Positions 34,649 to 42,142 of a DNA stretch of 64,000 nt are shown one piece after another. The stretch is from Solibacillus ferritrahens (GTDB taxonomy: Bacteria; Bacillota; Bacilli; Bacillales_A; Planococcaceae). Under the pieces are notes generated by a model. The model made no database searches. It was not told the DNA's origin and saw nothing but the letters and a program-made list of their open reading frames with translations. The number at the start of each line of letters is the position of its first letter. Position 1 is the stretch's first letter. The translations under genes and the position numbers were made by a program. The DNA lies in the NCBI RefSeq assembly GCF_037027585.1, contig NZ_JAXCLE010000010.1:1-64000 (forward strand), read 5' to 3'.

Positions 34649-35695
34649 ATGAACGAACAACAATTTTTAATTTTACTTGATCACCATTTAGAAAAATTAC
34701 AGCAGCAAGAGCGTGAGGATATTCGCCGAGACTTTGAGGAATACTTCGAAAATGGCCGTGCCGAGGGGAAAACGACAGAGGAAATCATTCAATCGTTCGG
34801 AAATATAAAGGAGTTGGCCGAAGAACTTCTTGCCTCATATGATGAAGAGGATTTCACAGAGAATATGGCCATTATGAAAAATGATGAAACGTTTCCATAT
34901 CGCAATGTAGAGATAGAAGCTGACGGAGTTAACATATTAATTATTCCAACAGATGCTAGTGAGGCAATGATTGAAGCAAAGGATAAGGACAACTTAACAG
35001 AAGCAACGATGGAAATTAAAAATTACACACTTTTTATTTCCGTAAAGCGTCAAGAACAAGTTCGCCGTTTTTGGTTTATAACAATAATAGGGTCAATCAA
35101 TCCAATAGATACGGTTATTCATTTGCCGAAAAAACAATATGAGAATCTCACAATCAATAATGACAATGGGCGTATTAAGGTGTCCGAAACAGTCGCACAG
35201 CAATTTTATTTAAGATCAGATAACGGTCGTATTTTAACAGATCATATTCAAGGGAAGATGCTTGATGCTCACTCTGCTAATGGGCGTGTTGTACTTACAG
35301 AAACTAATATTAAAAATGTAAAAGCAAGTTCTAATAATGGTCGAATTATTGCAGAGAATGTAGTGGGTCAGGAACTTCAATTAGAGTCTGATAACGGACG
35401 TGTAGAACTGAAAGATGTTGTAGGTGAAATTAAAGCACAGTCACGAAATGGACGGATTGTAGCCCAATTAAAAACTGTTCAATCCCCATTAAATTTTGCA
35501 TCCGATAATGGGCAAATTTTATTGAGCACAGAAGGAAAGTTAGAAAATGTTGAAATTGAAAGTTCGACTGCCTGGGGTTCTGTCTCCATTTATAATGAAA
35601 AAACGTCGCATTATACACATGGAACGAAAGAACATCGAATTCAATTGAAAACTAGTAATGGGAAAATTACAGTAGAGGATCGGTTAGTCCTGTAA
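34649..35695 (+). CDS. HAAS-domain protein with NGR repeat beta-helix
   Basis: This 348-residue protein has an N-terminal HAAS/DUF1700 helical domain at about 1-75 (LLDHHLEKLQQQEREDIRRD, then FGNIKELAEELLASYDEE). A DUF4097-type beta-helix follows at about 90-345, with seven units of about 20 residues marked by DNGRI, DNGRI, ANGRV, NNGRI, DNGRV, RNGRI and DNGQI. No signal peptide or membrane segment is visible, so it appears cytosolic, unlike DUF4097 proteins that are exported. It is translated with the PadR gene 1 nt upstream. The function is unknown. Confidence 0.85.
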   Translation: MNEQQFLILLDHHLEKLQQQEREDIRRDFEEYFENGRAEGKTTEEIIQSFGNIKELAEELLASYDEEDFTENMAIMKNDETFPYRNVEIEADGVNILIIPTDASEAMIEAKDKDNLTEATMEIKNYTLFISVKRQEQVRRFWFITIIGSINPIDTVIHLPKKQYENLTINNDNGRIKVSETVAQQFYLRSDNGRILTDHIQGKMLDAHSANGRVVLTETNIKNVKASSNNGRIIAENVVGQELQLESDNGRVELKDVVGEIKAQSRNGRIVAQLKTVQSPLNFASDNGQILLSTEGKLENVEIESSTAWGSVSIYNEKTSHYTHGTKEHRIQLKTSNGKITVEDRLVL

Positions 35696-35774
35696 TCATT
35701 GTAAAAATTAGAATTTCATCGTCATAATCCGTATAATAAAACTACTAATGATAGTTGAAATGGAGTCGTTAACG

Positions 35775-36131
35775 ATGAAAACATATAGCTTTAAATTATT
35801 TGGTGGCTATAAGGTGATGCTTGACCAAAAGGATATAATAATTGACTATGCGGGGGAGAAGTTCCTTTTTATAAAAAAAGCAAAACCTCGCAAAAAGGCC
35901 ATTCCTTATCAGGAGATTTTACGAGTAGATTATAAGGAATCCGGTATGACATTCGGTTATGTACGTCTTATTACCGAGCACAACGCCCCCTATGTTAGCA
36001 GTTCTTATGTTGCTCAGCATGATGAAAATGCCTGGATGGTAGAAAAAGATGAAATCGGTAAATTAAACGAAGTGTTGGATTTACTGAAAAAACAATGTAA
36101 AAATATAGAGTTCGTTCATATGAAAGCTTAG
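35775..36131 (+). CDS. Small hypothetical protein, PH-like fold possible
   Basis: This 118-residue soluble protein is read from ATG 35775, which has GGAG 9 nt upstream; the ATG at 35748 has no ribosome site. Alternating strands (YSFKLFGGYKVML, IIIDYAGEKFLFI, IPYQEILRVDYKESG) and a C-terminal helix (KLNEVLDLLKKQC) suggest a PH-like barrel as in DUF4429-type proteins. This is a low-confidence inference. It is monocistronic. Confidence 0.65.
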   Translation: MKTYSFKLFGGYKVMLDQKDIIIDYAGEKFLFIKKAKPRKKAIPYQEILRVDYKESGMTFGYVRLITEHNAPYVSSSYVAQHDENAWMVEKDEIGKLNEVLDLLKKQCKNIEFVHMKA

Positions 36132-36155
36132 CTAATATGCTAGGCTTCTTTTTTT
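36125..36155 (+). terminator. Terminator of the small hypothetical gene
   Basis: The stem AGCTTAGC / GCTAGGCT overlaps the stop codon and is followed by a T-run. Confidence 0.8.
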
Positions 36156-36202
36156 GTGCTATAAAAAAGTACCCAAAAATTTTGGGCACTTCCTTATATA
36201 TA

Positions 36203-37915
36203 TTAAATTGTTTGCATTTTTGACCACAGCTGCTTGTAATAGGAGTGGGAGTTAATAAGTTCTTCATGTTTGCCTGCGCCTGAAAGCTGGCCTTCTTCAA
36301 ATAGTAGTATTTGATCGGCATTCGTAATCGTTGAAAGACGATGGGCAATAATAATCGTCGTCCGGTTTTTCATCAATGCCTGCAAAGCAAGCTGAACTTC
36401 TCGTTCTGATTCATTGTCTAAATTAGATGTTGCCTCATCTAATAATAATATTTGGGGGTTACGTAAAATTGCTCGGGCTATCGCAATTCGTTGTTTTTGA
36501 CCGCCGGATAATTTAATGCCGCCTTCACCAACCTCGGTATCCAGGCCCCGATCCAATGTCATAACAAAATCATATGCATATGCAGCTCGTAATGCTTCCA
36601 CAATCTGCTCCTCTGTTGCATCATGTTGACCGTATAATACATTTTCACGTATTGATCCGTTCATAAGCGGTGCATCTTGGGTTACATAGCCGAACAGCTT
36701 CCGCCATTCATATAAGTTGTATTGTTCTATGTTCGTCTGTCCATATAAAATTTCACCATCTGTCACTTCATAAAAACGTTCAATTAAGGAAAACATCGTC
36801 GTTTTCCCTCCGCCACTAGTACTTACAAATGCGGTCGTTTTGCCAGCAGGAATCGTAAAGTTCATTCCTTTTAAAATAGGCTGCTCGGCATACTGAAACT
36901 TTACATTTTGAAAGACAATTGCCTGGGCAGTAGTTGGGATAACAGAGCCAGGGATCTTTTCTGTCGCCTGTGAAATGATGGATTGGATACGCTCTGTGGC
37001 ACCGAGTGCTTTTTGTAATGCAGTAAAAAATGTAGCCATTTGTGTAAATGGAATAATAATTTGTACTAAATAAATCATAATTGCTACAAGTGCTCCTGAA
37101 GAAATTGCACCGGTAGAAACTTGAGTACCACCGTAACCGAACAAGAGAATTAGAACAACCATCATAATAAGTGTCATAATTGGGGACAAAATAGCTAAAA
37201 TTTTAGCTTCCTTTAGACCGAATCGATAAAGCTGCTCAATACGGTCTTCTCCGCGCTCCTTTTCCAAACGCTCAGTTTGAGACGATTTCACGAGTCGAAT
37301 ATTCGATAATACCCGGCCTAGATGTCCGCTGAAAGAAGCAAGTTCATCTTGATTGGCTTTTGCTATTTTATGCATTCTTTGTCCAAGCGGTATTGTGACA
37401 AATATGGCAAGTGGCACAGCAATTAACATAAGCAATGTCATCTTCCAGTCAATCCACAATAAAATTGCTATCGCTCCAATAATGGAGAAAATACCTGAAA
37501 CGAAGCTGACAAGATGACTCGTCACTAATTCTTTAACAACGCTTGTATCTTGTGTAATACGGCTCATCGTTTCACCCGATTCATGGGCATCAAAATAAGG
37601 TGTTTTTAAATGTAAAATATGCTGCCAAAGTGTATTGCGTAAATTTGCAACAATACGCTCTCCGAGCATGCGCATTAAGAAATAGGTAAGACCACTTAGT
37701 ATTGCTTGAATAACTAAAATGATAGCTACAGCGGTTACCGCTGTCCATGCAAATCCAGTACTCGAAAAATCATTGATCATATTCATTGTAAAGAGAGGCA
37801 CGGCTAAAGATGCGAGTGTTTCAATAATGCTTAACGCAAAAACAACAATAACTAGTCTTTTTGGGAATTTGCTTTTTTTTACGAGTGCCCATAATTGCTT
37901 AAGTTGAACGTTCAT
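36203..37915 (-). CDS. ABC half-transporter, BmrA-like multidrug exporter
   Basis: This 570-residue exporter has an N-terminal six-helix domain (about 15-310) and a nucleotide-binding domain (about 335-565). The signature LSGGQKQRIAIARAI, Walker B ILLLDEATSNLD and H-loop IIIAHRLS are intact. The Walker A reads STSGGGKTT instead of the usual GPSGGGKTT; the lysine and threonine remain. A homodimer like Bacillus BmrA is likely. It overlaps the MerR gene by 4 nt, so the two are one operon under a MerR-type promoter. The substrate is inferred to be toxic hydrophobic compounds. Confidence 0.9.
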   Translation of the reverse strand: MNVQLKQLWALVKKSKFPKRLVIVVFALSIIETLASLAVPLFTMNMINDFSSTGFAWTAVTAVAIILVIQAILSGLTYFLMRMLGERIVANLRNTLWQHILHLKTPYFDAHESGETMSRITQDTSVVKELVTSHLVSFVSGIFSIIGAIAILLWIDWKMTLLMLIAVPLAIFVTIPLGQRMHKIAKANQDELASFSGHLGRVLSNIRLVKSSQTERLEKERGEDRIEQLYRFGLKEAKILAILSPIMTLIMMVVLILLFGYGGTQVSTGAISSGALVAIMIYLVQIIIPFTQMATFFTALQKALGATERIQSIISQATEKIPGSVIPTTAQAIVFQNVKFQYAEQPILKGMNFTIPAGKTTAFVSTSGGGKTTMFSLIERFYEVTDGEILYGQTNIEQYNLYEWRKLFGYVTQDAPLMNGSIRENVLYGQHDATEEQIVEALRAAYAYDFVMTLDRGLDTEVGEGGIKLSGGQKQRIAIARAILRNPQILLLDEATSNLDNESEREVQLALQALMKNRTTIIIAHRLSTITNADQILLFEEGQLSGAGKHEELINSHSYYKQLWSKMQTI

Positions 37916-38646
37916 GTAATAACCTCCTCATGTATTTTCAATCGCTCAACTTGTTCCATTAGCCATTTTTCCTCTTCGGTAGTAAAAGGAATAGCAAATA
38001 ACCAATTATCAACTTCAATAGTCGCATACTTCTCAAATTCCTGAACTAAACTTTTCGCTAAATCCTGTGGAATAATATTAAATAAACGTTCAAGTATCTC
38101 TTTTAAGACAGTATCTGAAGGTGGACACATAAAAGCTTGCTTTAGTTCATGTACACTTTCAATATAGCGCCGATTAATTTCGATAAAGTTCATATCAAAA
38201 TAGCTATACATGCGGTCGATTAGCTGCTCAGGAAGGTATTGCTTTAAATAGTCCCTTTGAGCATCCTCTGTTAGTAAACTATGGATGACGAGCAATAATG
38301 TTGTAGGATCAACCGCAGTATGATCTTGGTGTATGTGAATGGCGGTATCGATTGTTGAAATCATTTGTTCAAGTTGTTTTTTCTTTTTGAGTAACTGGTA
38401 TTTTTGCTGTTCCAAAGATTCGAGTATGGAATCGTTCTTTTTCAGAAGTTCCTTAATATCCTCCAGAGAATATTCAAGATATTTAAATGTTAAAATCTTT
38501 TGGACTGTAATTATATTGTCATCATTATAATAGCGTTGCCCACCAGCAGAAATATAGGCTGGGTACAATAAACCTTTTTCTCCGTAATACCGCAATGTAC
38601 GAATTGTAATGCCTGTTTTTTTAGAAAACTCCCCAATTGAATACAT
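37912..38646 (-). CDS. MerR family regulator of the ABC exporter
   Basis: This 244-residue MerR-type regulator has an N-terminal winged helix (MYSIGEFSKKTGITIRTLRY). A coiled-coil dimer helix lies at about 75-110 (KNDSILESLEQQKYQLLKKK). An effector-binding C-terminal region of about 130 residues, with aromatic and acidic patches, resembles TipAS-like ligand domains. It overlaps the exporter gene by 4 nt. A 19-bp-spacer promoter with a palindrome lies directly upstream, the hallmark of MerR activation by DNA distortion. It probably senses the drug that the exporter removes. Confidence 0.9.
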   Translation of the reverse strand: MYSIGEFSKKTGITIRTLRYYGEKGLLYPAYISAGGQRYYNDDNIITVQKILTFKYLEYSLEDIKELLKKNDSILESLEQQKYQLLKKKKQLEQMISTIDTAIHIHQDHTAVDPTTLLLVIHSLLTEDAQRDYLKQYLPEQLIDRMYSYFDMNFIEINRRYIESVHELKQAFMCPPSDTVLKEILERLFNIIPQDLAKSLVQEFEKYATIEVDNWLFAIPFTTEEEKWLMEQVERLKIHEEVIT

Positions 38647-38667
38647 TCATTTCACTCCCTTATATGT

Positions 38668-38698
38668 AGTATAAAAGCTAACGTAACGTTACATGCAA
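38668..38698 (-). promoter_or_regulatory. MerR-type promoter with 19-bp spacer
   Basis: On the minus strand, TTGCAT (38698-38693), a 19-nt spacer and TATACT (38673-38668) enclose the 13-bp palindrome TAACGTAACGTTA (38679-38691). The overlong spacer with a central dyad is the MerR-family architecture. Confidence 0.85.
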
Positions 38699-38983
38699 TA
38701 AAAACAATTAAAATATTTTTCATGTATTAAAAAAAATATGACGTATTTGTCGAAAGCTGTTGCAATATGTTTCACGTGAAAACTTTTGACCTAAATTTAA
38801 CTGTATAGATTAAAGGGGTATAATAAAAATTTGTAAGAATCAAAAAATATTAACAATTAACATAGAAAAAAATTACAATAAATACTATTATATTTAATAA
38901 GAAAGAGTTTGATTGTTAAGTGGAATTTCGATTTTTATATACAAAGTGTTTACAACAACGATGATAGCGAGGAGAGAATGTGT
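38699..38983. other. Intergenic region between merR and the SLH-NlpC/P60 gene
   Basis: No gene is seen. The stretch is AT-rich and contains the parS-like site described separately, plus TATAAT-like sequences (GGGGTATAATAAAAA near 38815-38829) that could start the next gene. GAGGAGAG is its ribosome site. Confidence 0.5.
38768..38783. promoter_or_regulatory. parS: Candidate parS (ParB/Spo0J binding) site
   Basis: TGTTTCACGTGAAAAC matches the parS consensus TGTTNCACGTGAAACA at all but the last two bases. The 12-bp core TTTCACGTGAAA is a perfect palindrome. It lies between genes, as parS sites may. Sites of this kind cluster near the origin of replication. Confidence 0.65.
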
Positions 38984-40540
38984 ATGATTCGAAGAATTTT
39001 GTTTCAAATTGTAATAATATGTATATTTATGGCTACGGCAACCGGGGTAGGGTATGCTAATACATTTCCCGATGTTCCGAGTGACACAAAATTAAGCGAA
39101 GAGCTTAATGTTTTAAGTGATTTTGGAGGAATCGCAATAATACCGAATGAACCTTTTCGGGTAAATGATGCAATAACAAGATATGAAGCTGCAGAAATGA
39201 TCGTTCGAACAATGCAAATTGATTATGAAGCTTCACCAATTCCTACATACGAGGATATTTCAGAAGAAGACCCACGCATGCCCATTATCGCAGCGATTAC
39301 AGAGCTACGTATTATGACAGGGTTTGAAGGCAAGTTTAACCCTGATGCAAAGTTGACACGTGCCCAGGCAGTAAAAATTCTGGCACAGGCATTTGGGTTA
39401 TCAGGGCAAGCACCGATAACTTATAAGGATATTCCTAAAAATCACAGTGGATCAAATGCTATCCAAGCTTTTGTAGCAAATCAAATTCTATTTCCTGCAA
39501 AAAACGAAAAGTTCAATCCAAATGCAGTGATGACACGCGGGAACTTTGCTTCTTATACAGCAAGAATTATCGAGCCTACATTGCGACCTTCAGAACCAGA
39601 ACAACCAGTTTTTGAAAGCTGTGCAAAAGATACCAATAAAAAAAGATATGTAGTCGATGTTGCAGTCACAAACTTCTGGAATAAACCAAATCAAGCGCGT
39701 GCTGTTGATTATCCTTCGACGAAAGATCCAGTAGAAATGCAAAAGTGGGTTTCATCGTTAAGTTTGTCACAAAAAAAGTGGCTGGTAGGACGTACAGATA
39801 CACAAGCATTATACGGGGATGAGGTTGCGTTGCTTGAAACAAAAGGAAAGTGGCAACGTGTGGCGGCAAAAGATCAATATGTACCGTATTTAAAGGAAGG
39901 CTATCCGGGCTGGGTACCCAAAACTCATATTGTAGCAACGAATAAAAATTATGATGACTGTGCCATTGCCATTATTACATCACAAAAAGCACACTTATTA
40001 GAGGAAGACGCAAAAACAAAATTCCTTCAGATTAGTTATGCAACGATACTACCTATAATCGAGGAAGACGCAAAGTACTATTACGTTGAGACACCAAGTA
40101 ATGGCGTTAAACTATTAAAGAAGGGGGACGCAAAATCGTATACAGCATACAGCAAAGTCCCTAAACCAACTGCACAAACGATTATTAAAGAAGCGAAGCG
40201 TTATTTAGATCTTCCATATTTATGGGCAGGAACATCTTCATGGGGCTATGATTGCTCAGGAATTTTATATGCGGTATTTAGATCGCACGGCATTATGATT
40301 CCCCGCGATTCATTTTACCAAGCGACAGGTGGGAAAGCCGTTGCAAAGAAAGACTTAAAGCCTGGAGACCTTGTATTTTTTGCTTATAATGGCGGCAAAG
40401 GAAAAGTATATCATGTCGGTCTGTATGTGGGAGAAGGCAAAATGCTGCATGCACCACATTATGCGTCAAAAGTGAAAATTGAATCGATGAATAATGGTGC
40501 CTATAAAAAGAATTATTCTGGAGCAAGACGTTATTTATAG
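38984..40540 (+). CDS. SLH-anchored NlpC/P60 cell-wall hydrolase
   Basis: This 518-residue secreted protein has a signal peptide cut after about residue 26 (GVGYA). Three SLH repeats span about 28-205 (ITRYEAAEMIVRTM, LTRAQAVKILAQAFG, MTRGNFASYTARII). A middle region with SH3-like strands (VALLETKGKWQRVAA) spans about 230-390. The C-terminal NlpC/P60 peptidase has the nucleophile DCSGILYAV, HVGLYVGEGKM and HAPHY. It probably cuts stem peptides at gamma-D-Glu bonds while held on the wall by its SLH repeats. The start ATG 38984 lies 9 nt after GGAG; ATG 38978 is also possible. Confidence 0.9.
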   Translation: MIRRILFQIVIICIFMATATGVGYANTFPDVPSDTKLSEELNVLSDFGGIAIIPNEPFRVNDAITRYEAAEMIVRTMQIDYEASPIPTYEDISEEDPRMPIIAAITELRIMTGFEGKFNPDAKLTRAQAVKILAQAFGLSGQAPITYKDIPKNHSGSNAIQAFVANQILFPAKNEKFNPNAVMTRGNFASYTARIIEPTLRPSEPEQPVFESCAKDTNKKRYVVDVAVTNFWNKPNQARAVDYPSTKDPVEMQKWVSSLSLSQKKWLVGRTDTQALYGDEVALLETKGKWQRVAAKDQYVPYLKEGYPGWVPKTHIVATNKNYDDCAIAIITSQKAHLLEEDAKTKFLQISYATILPIIEEDAKYYYVETPSNGVKLLKKGDAKSYTAYSKVPKPTAQTIIKEAKRYLDLPYLWAGTSSWGYDCSGILYAVFRSHGIMIPRDSFYQATGGKAVAKKDLKPGDLVFFAYNGGKGKVYHVGLYVGEGKMLHAPHYASKVKIESMNNGAYKKNYSGARRYL

Positions 40541-40549
40541 AAAATAGGG

Positions 40550-40585
40550 TGTGTTAAAAGTGAAAAGCTTTTAACACACTTTCTT
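40550..40585 (+). terminator. Terminator of the SLH-NlpC/P60 gene
   Basis: A perfect 12-bp stem GTGTGTTAAAAG / CTTTTAACACAC is followed by TTTCTT. Confidence 0.85.
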
Positions 40586-40658
40586 GTCTTTTTATATGTA
40601 TTATTAATTGTCATATGGGTATATGTATTAAAATAGAGGAAAAGAAGGAGGCGTATTT

Positions 40659-41063
40659 ATGAATAGTTGGCTTTTAGCTTCAATTATAATATTAGGAATA
40701 GCAGTTGTTCTATTAGTAGGATGTATAGTAGCTGTACTAGGACCAATAAAAAAAGTCGTCACTTTATTATTGGCACGTGTTGAAGGCATTCAAAAACAGT
40801 TAAGCTATATACAAACAGAAACGGTAAAGTTAACGGAAACGATGGATCGTATAAAAACAGATATTGAATTTAAAAAGGACTCTGTTCAGTCGGTCATTCA
40901 ATCGGTAAAAAACACCGGTATTGTATTAAACCAGGTAAGTGATGTCTCCTATGACAAGACTTCGGCTGTTTTGAAAAAGGCAAATAATGATTCACAGCGA
41001 CAAGCAGAAGTGAAAGAGTGGACAAATATAGTAATGAGTTATGTAAATCGCAAAGCACAATAA
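40659..41063 (+). CDS. DUF948 membrane-anchored protein (YtxG-like)
   Basis: This 134-residue protein has one N-terminal membrane helix (LLASIIILGIAVVLLVGCIV) and a long helical tail of heptad character (ARVEGIQKQLSYIQTETVKL, then ETMDRIKTDIEFKKDSVQSV). It matches the DUF948 (YtxG) family of general stress proteins in Firmicutes, whose function is unknown. AGGAGGCG precedes the ATG. It is monocistronic. Confidence 0.85.
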   Translation: MNSWLLASIIILGIAVVLLVGCIVAVLGPIKKVVTLLLARVEGIQKQLSYIQTETVKLTETMDRIKTDIEFKKDSVQSVIQSVKNTGIVLNQVSDVSYDKTSAVLKKANNDSQRQAEVKEWTNIVMSYVNRKAQ

Positions 41064-41078
41064 AGAAAAGACGTAAGA

Positions 41079-41120
41079 CTGTGTTAAAAGTCAGGTTGAC
41101 TTTTAACACAGCTTTTTTTG
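41079..41120 (+). terminator. Terminator of the DUF948 gene
   Basis: A perfect 15-bp stem CTGTGTTAAAAGTCA / TGACTTTTAACACAG with a 3-nt loop is followed by a T-run. Confidence 0.9.
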
Positions 41121-41248
41121 CTTGAAAAAGTATAAGAGAAATGAAGAGCAATAATTATGAAAGCGTTTTTATTCTGTACTACAACAGATGATGCTAATTA
41201 ATGATCTATTCTTCTAAATAAAATTTAAAACTAAAAAAACTGAGGTGT

Positions 41249-41292
41249 CACAAAGTGTTCAAAGAAAGCGTTTCAATTTTGAACACATTGTG
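41249..41292. promoter_or_regulatory. Large inverted repeat upstream of the tandem peptides
   Basis: CACAAAGTGTTCAAA (41249-41263) and TTTGAACACATTGTG (41278-41292) form a 15-bp stem with one mismatch around a 14-nt loop containing GAAAGCGTTTC. No T-run follows, so it is more likely an operator or RNA structure than a terminator. It precedes the peptide operon by about 140 bp. Confidence 0.5.
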
Positions 41293-41431
41293 AAAAGGGG
41301 TATTTCTCACTTTTAATTTTATAAAATGGGAGTACAATATGAATTAAGTAAGTTGTTATACAACAAGTAGCAAAAGTCATTGGGGAAAAGGCTTTTTAAA
41401 ATAACAGGTTTTAAAAAAGGAGAAATGAAAC
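41293..41431. other. Leader of the tandem peptide genes
   Basis: This AT-rich stretch holds a -10-like TACAAT at 41333-41338, but no clear -35. AAGGAG at 41417-41422 is the ribosome site of the first peptide. No gene is seen. Confidence 0.4.
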
Positions 41432-41554
41432 ATGTGGGTAGTAACAGTATTTAACCATATAAATGATATTCGTATGTTCGAATATACGACAAAAAACGAA
41501 GCAGCAACACAATTAGCAAAATATACAAATGCAGTTTTATCATACACAAAATAA
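41432..41554 (+). CDS. 40-residue conserved small protein, copy 1
   Basis: The product begins MWVVTVFNHINDIRMFEYTT and ends NAVLSYTK. AAGGAG lies 9 nt before the ATG. The next gene is a diverged duplicate with the same length and spacing, and conserved positions are under amino-acid-level constraint (changes fall mostly at variable surface residues). The MWVVTVF start, DIRMFEYTT core and NAVLS end make a small alpha/beta unit. No signal peptide is present. I do not know its function. Confidence 0.8.
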   Translation: MWVVTVFNHINDIRMFEYTTKNEAATQLAKYTNAVLSYTK

Positions 41555-41577
41555 AAAAACAAAAGGAGCTGAAAAAT

Positions 41578-41700
41578 ATGTGGGTAGTAACTATTTTTAA
41601 CAATCCAAATGATATCAGAATGTTTGAATACACAACAAAAAAAGAAGCATCGGCAATTTTAGCTCAATACAAAAATGCGGTATTATCTTTTACAAATTAA
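41578..41700 (+). CDS. 40-residue conserved small protein, copy 2
   Basis: This tandem duplicate of the preceding gene has 40 residues: MWVVTIFNNPNDIRMFEYTT, then a helix KKEASAILAQYK, then NAVLSFTN. AAGGAG lies 9 nt before the ATG. The two proteins share about two thirds of their residues, whereas third-codon positions differ, so both are real genes kept by selection. The pair forms an operon that ends in a strong terminator. Confidence 0.8.
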   Translation: MWVVTIFNNPNDIRMFEYTTKKEASAILAQYKNAVLSFTN

Positions 41701-41710
41701 TATTAGAAAA

Positions 41711-41752
41711 GTCTATGCTGTAAGTGAAAAAGCTTACCGCATAGATTTTTTT
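41711..41752 (+). terminator. Terminator of the tandem peptide operon
   Basis: The stem TCTATGC-TGTAAG / CTTAC-C-GCATAGA is followed by nine T. Confidence 0.9.
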
Positions 41753-42046
41753 TTAGGGAAAAACAGTAAAGGGTGTTGCCCCACCTTTCTCATTTATTAG
41801 AATCAAATGATATGTTAAACGAGAATGGTCTGAATTAGAATGAGTTGTTGCTCTAAGGGAGGTATAACTCTTATTTATTATAAAATAATTATTATAAAAT
41901 AATTCCTTGATACAAAGATAATGTATAAGTAACGAAATTTTATAATTGAAGTACTTTTTAATGTTAATATAAATTATTTGATATTACTGTTGTTCATGGG
42001 TTTGCCCATTCTAAAAGTAAAATCCCACAATTTATGTAGCTACTAG
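41753..42046. other. AT-rich region upstream of ahpC with a 14-bp tandem duplication
   Basis: No gene is seen. The 14-mer ATTATAAAATAATT occurs twice in a row at 41877-41904. Its junction, AAATAATTATTATAA (41883-41897), matches the PerR box consensus at 12 of 14 positions. Given the AT content, this match could arise by chance. Confidence 0.45.
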
Positions 42047-42075
42047 TTGACGAAATATTATTAATGTAAGATAAT
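42047..42075 (+). promoter_or_regulatory. Sigma-A promoter of ahpC
   Basis: TTGACG (42047-42052), a 17-nt spacer and GATAAT (42070-42075) form a good promoter about 70 nt before ahpC. Confidence 0.75.
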
Positions 42076-42084
42076 TTTAGATGG

Positions 42085-42113
42085 TAATAATAATTATTTT
42101 GTAATAATTATTC
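42085..42113. promoter_or_regulatory. Two PerR-like boxes at the ahpC start site
   Basis: TAATAATAATTATTT (42085-42099) and TTGTAATAATTATTC (42099-42113) each match the PerR consensus TTATAATNATTATAA at 11 of 14 positions. They begin about ten bases after the -10, so a bound repressor would block initiation. Peroxide control by PerR is known for ahpCF in Bacillus. Confidence 0.6.
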
Positions 42114-42142
42114 AATGATATTTATATAGGAGGAATTTTAAC

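Noticed and set aside
41264..41277. Catabolite-responsive element (CcpA site) in the loop of the large inverted repeat
   Set aside because: GAAAGCGTTTC resembles the core, but full alignment with the 14-bp consensus gives about three mismatches. It is better explained as the loop of the inverted repeat.
41883..41897. Upstream PerR box as a proven operator
   Set aside because: The match is good but the region is extremely AT-rich and partly created by a 14-bp duplication, so it is reported only as a possibility and not as an established site.
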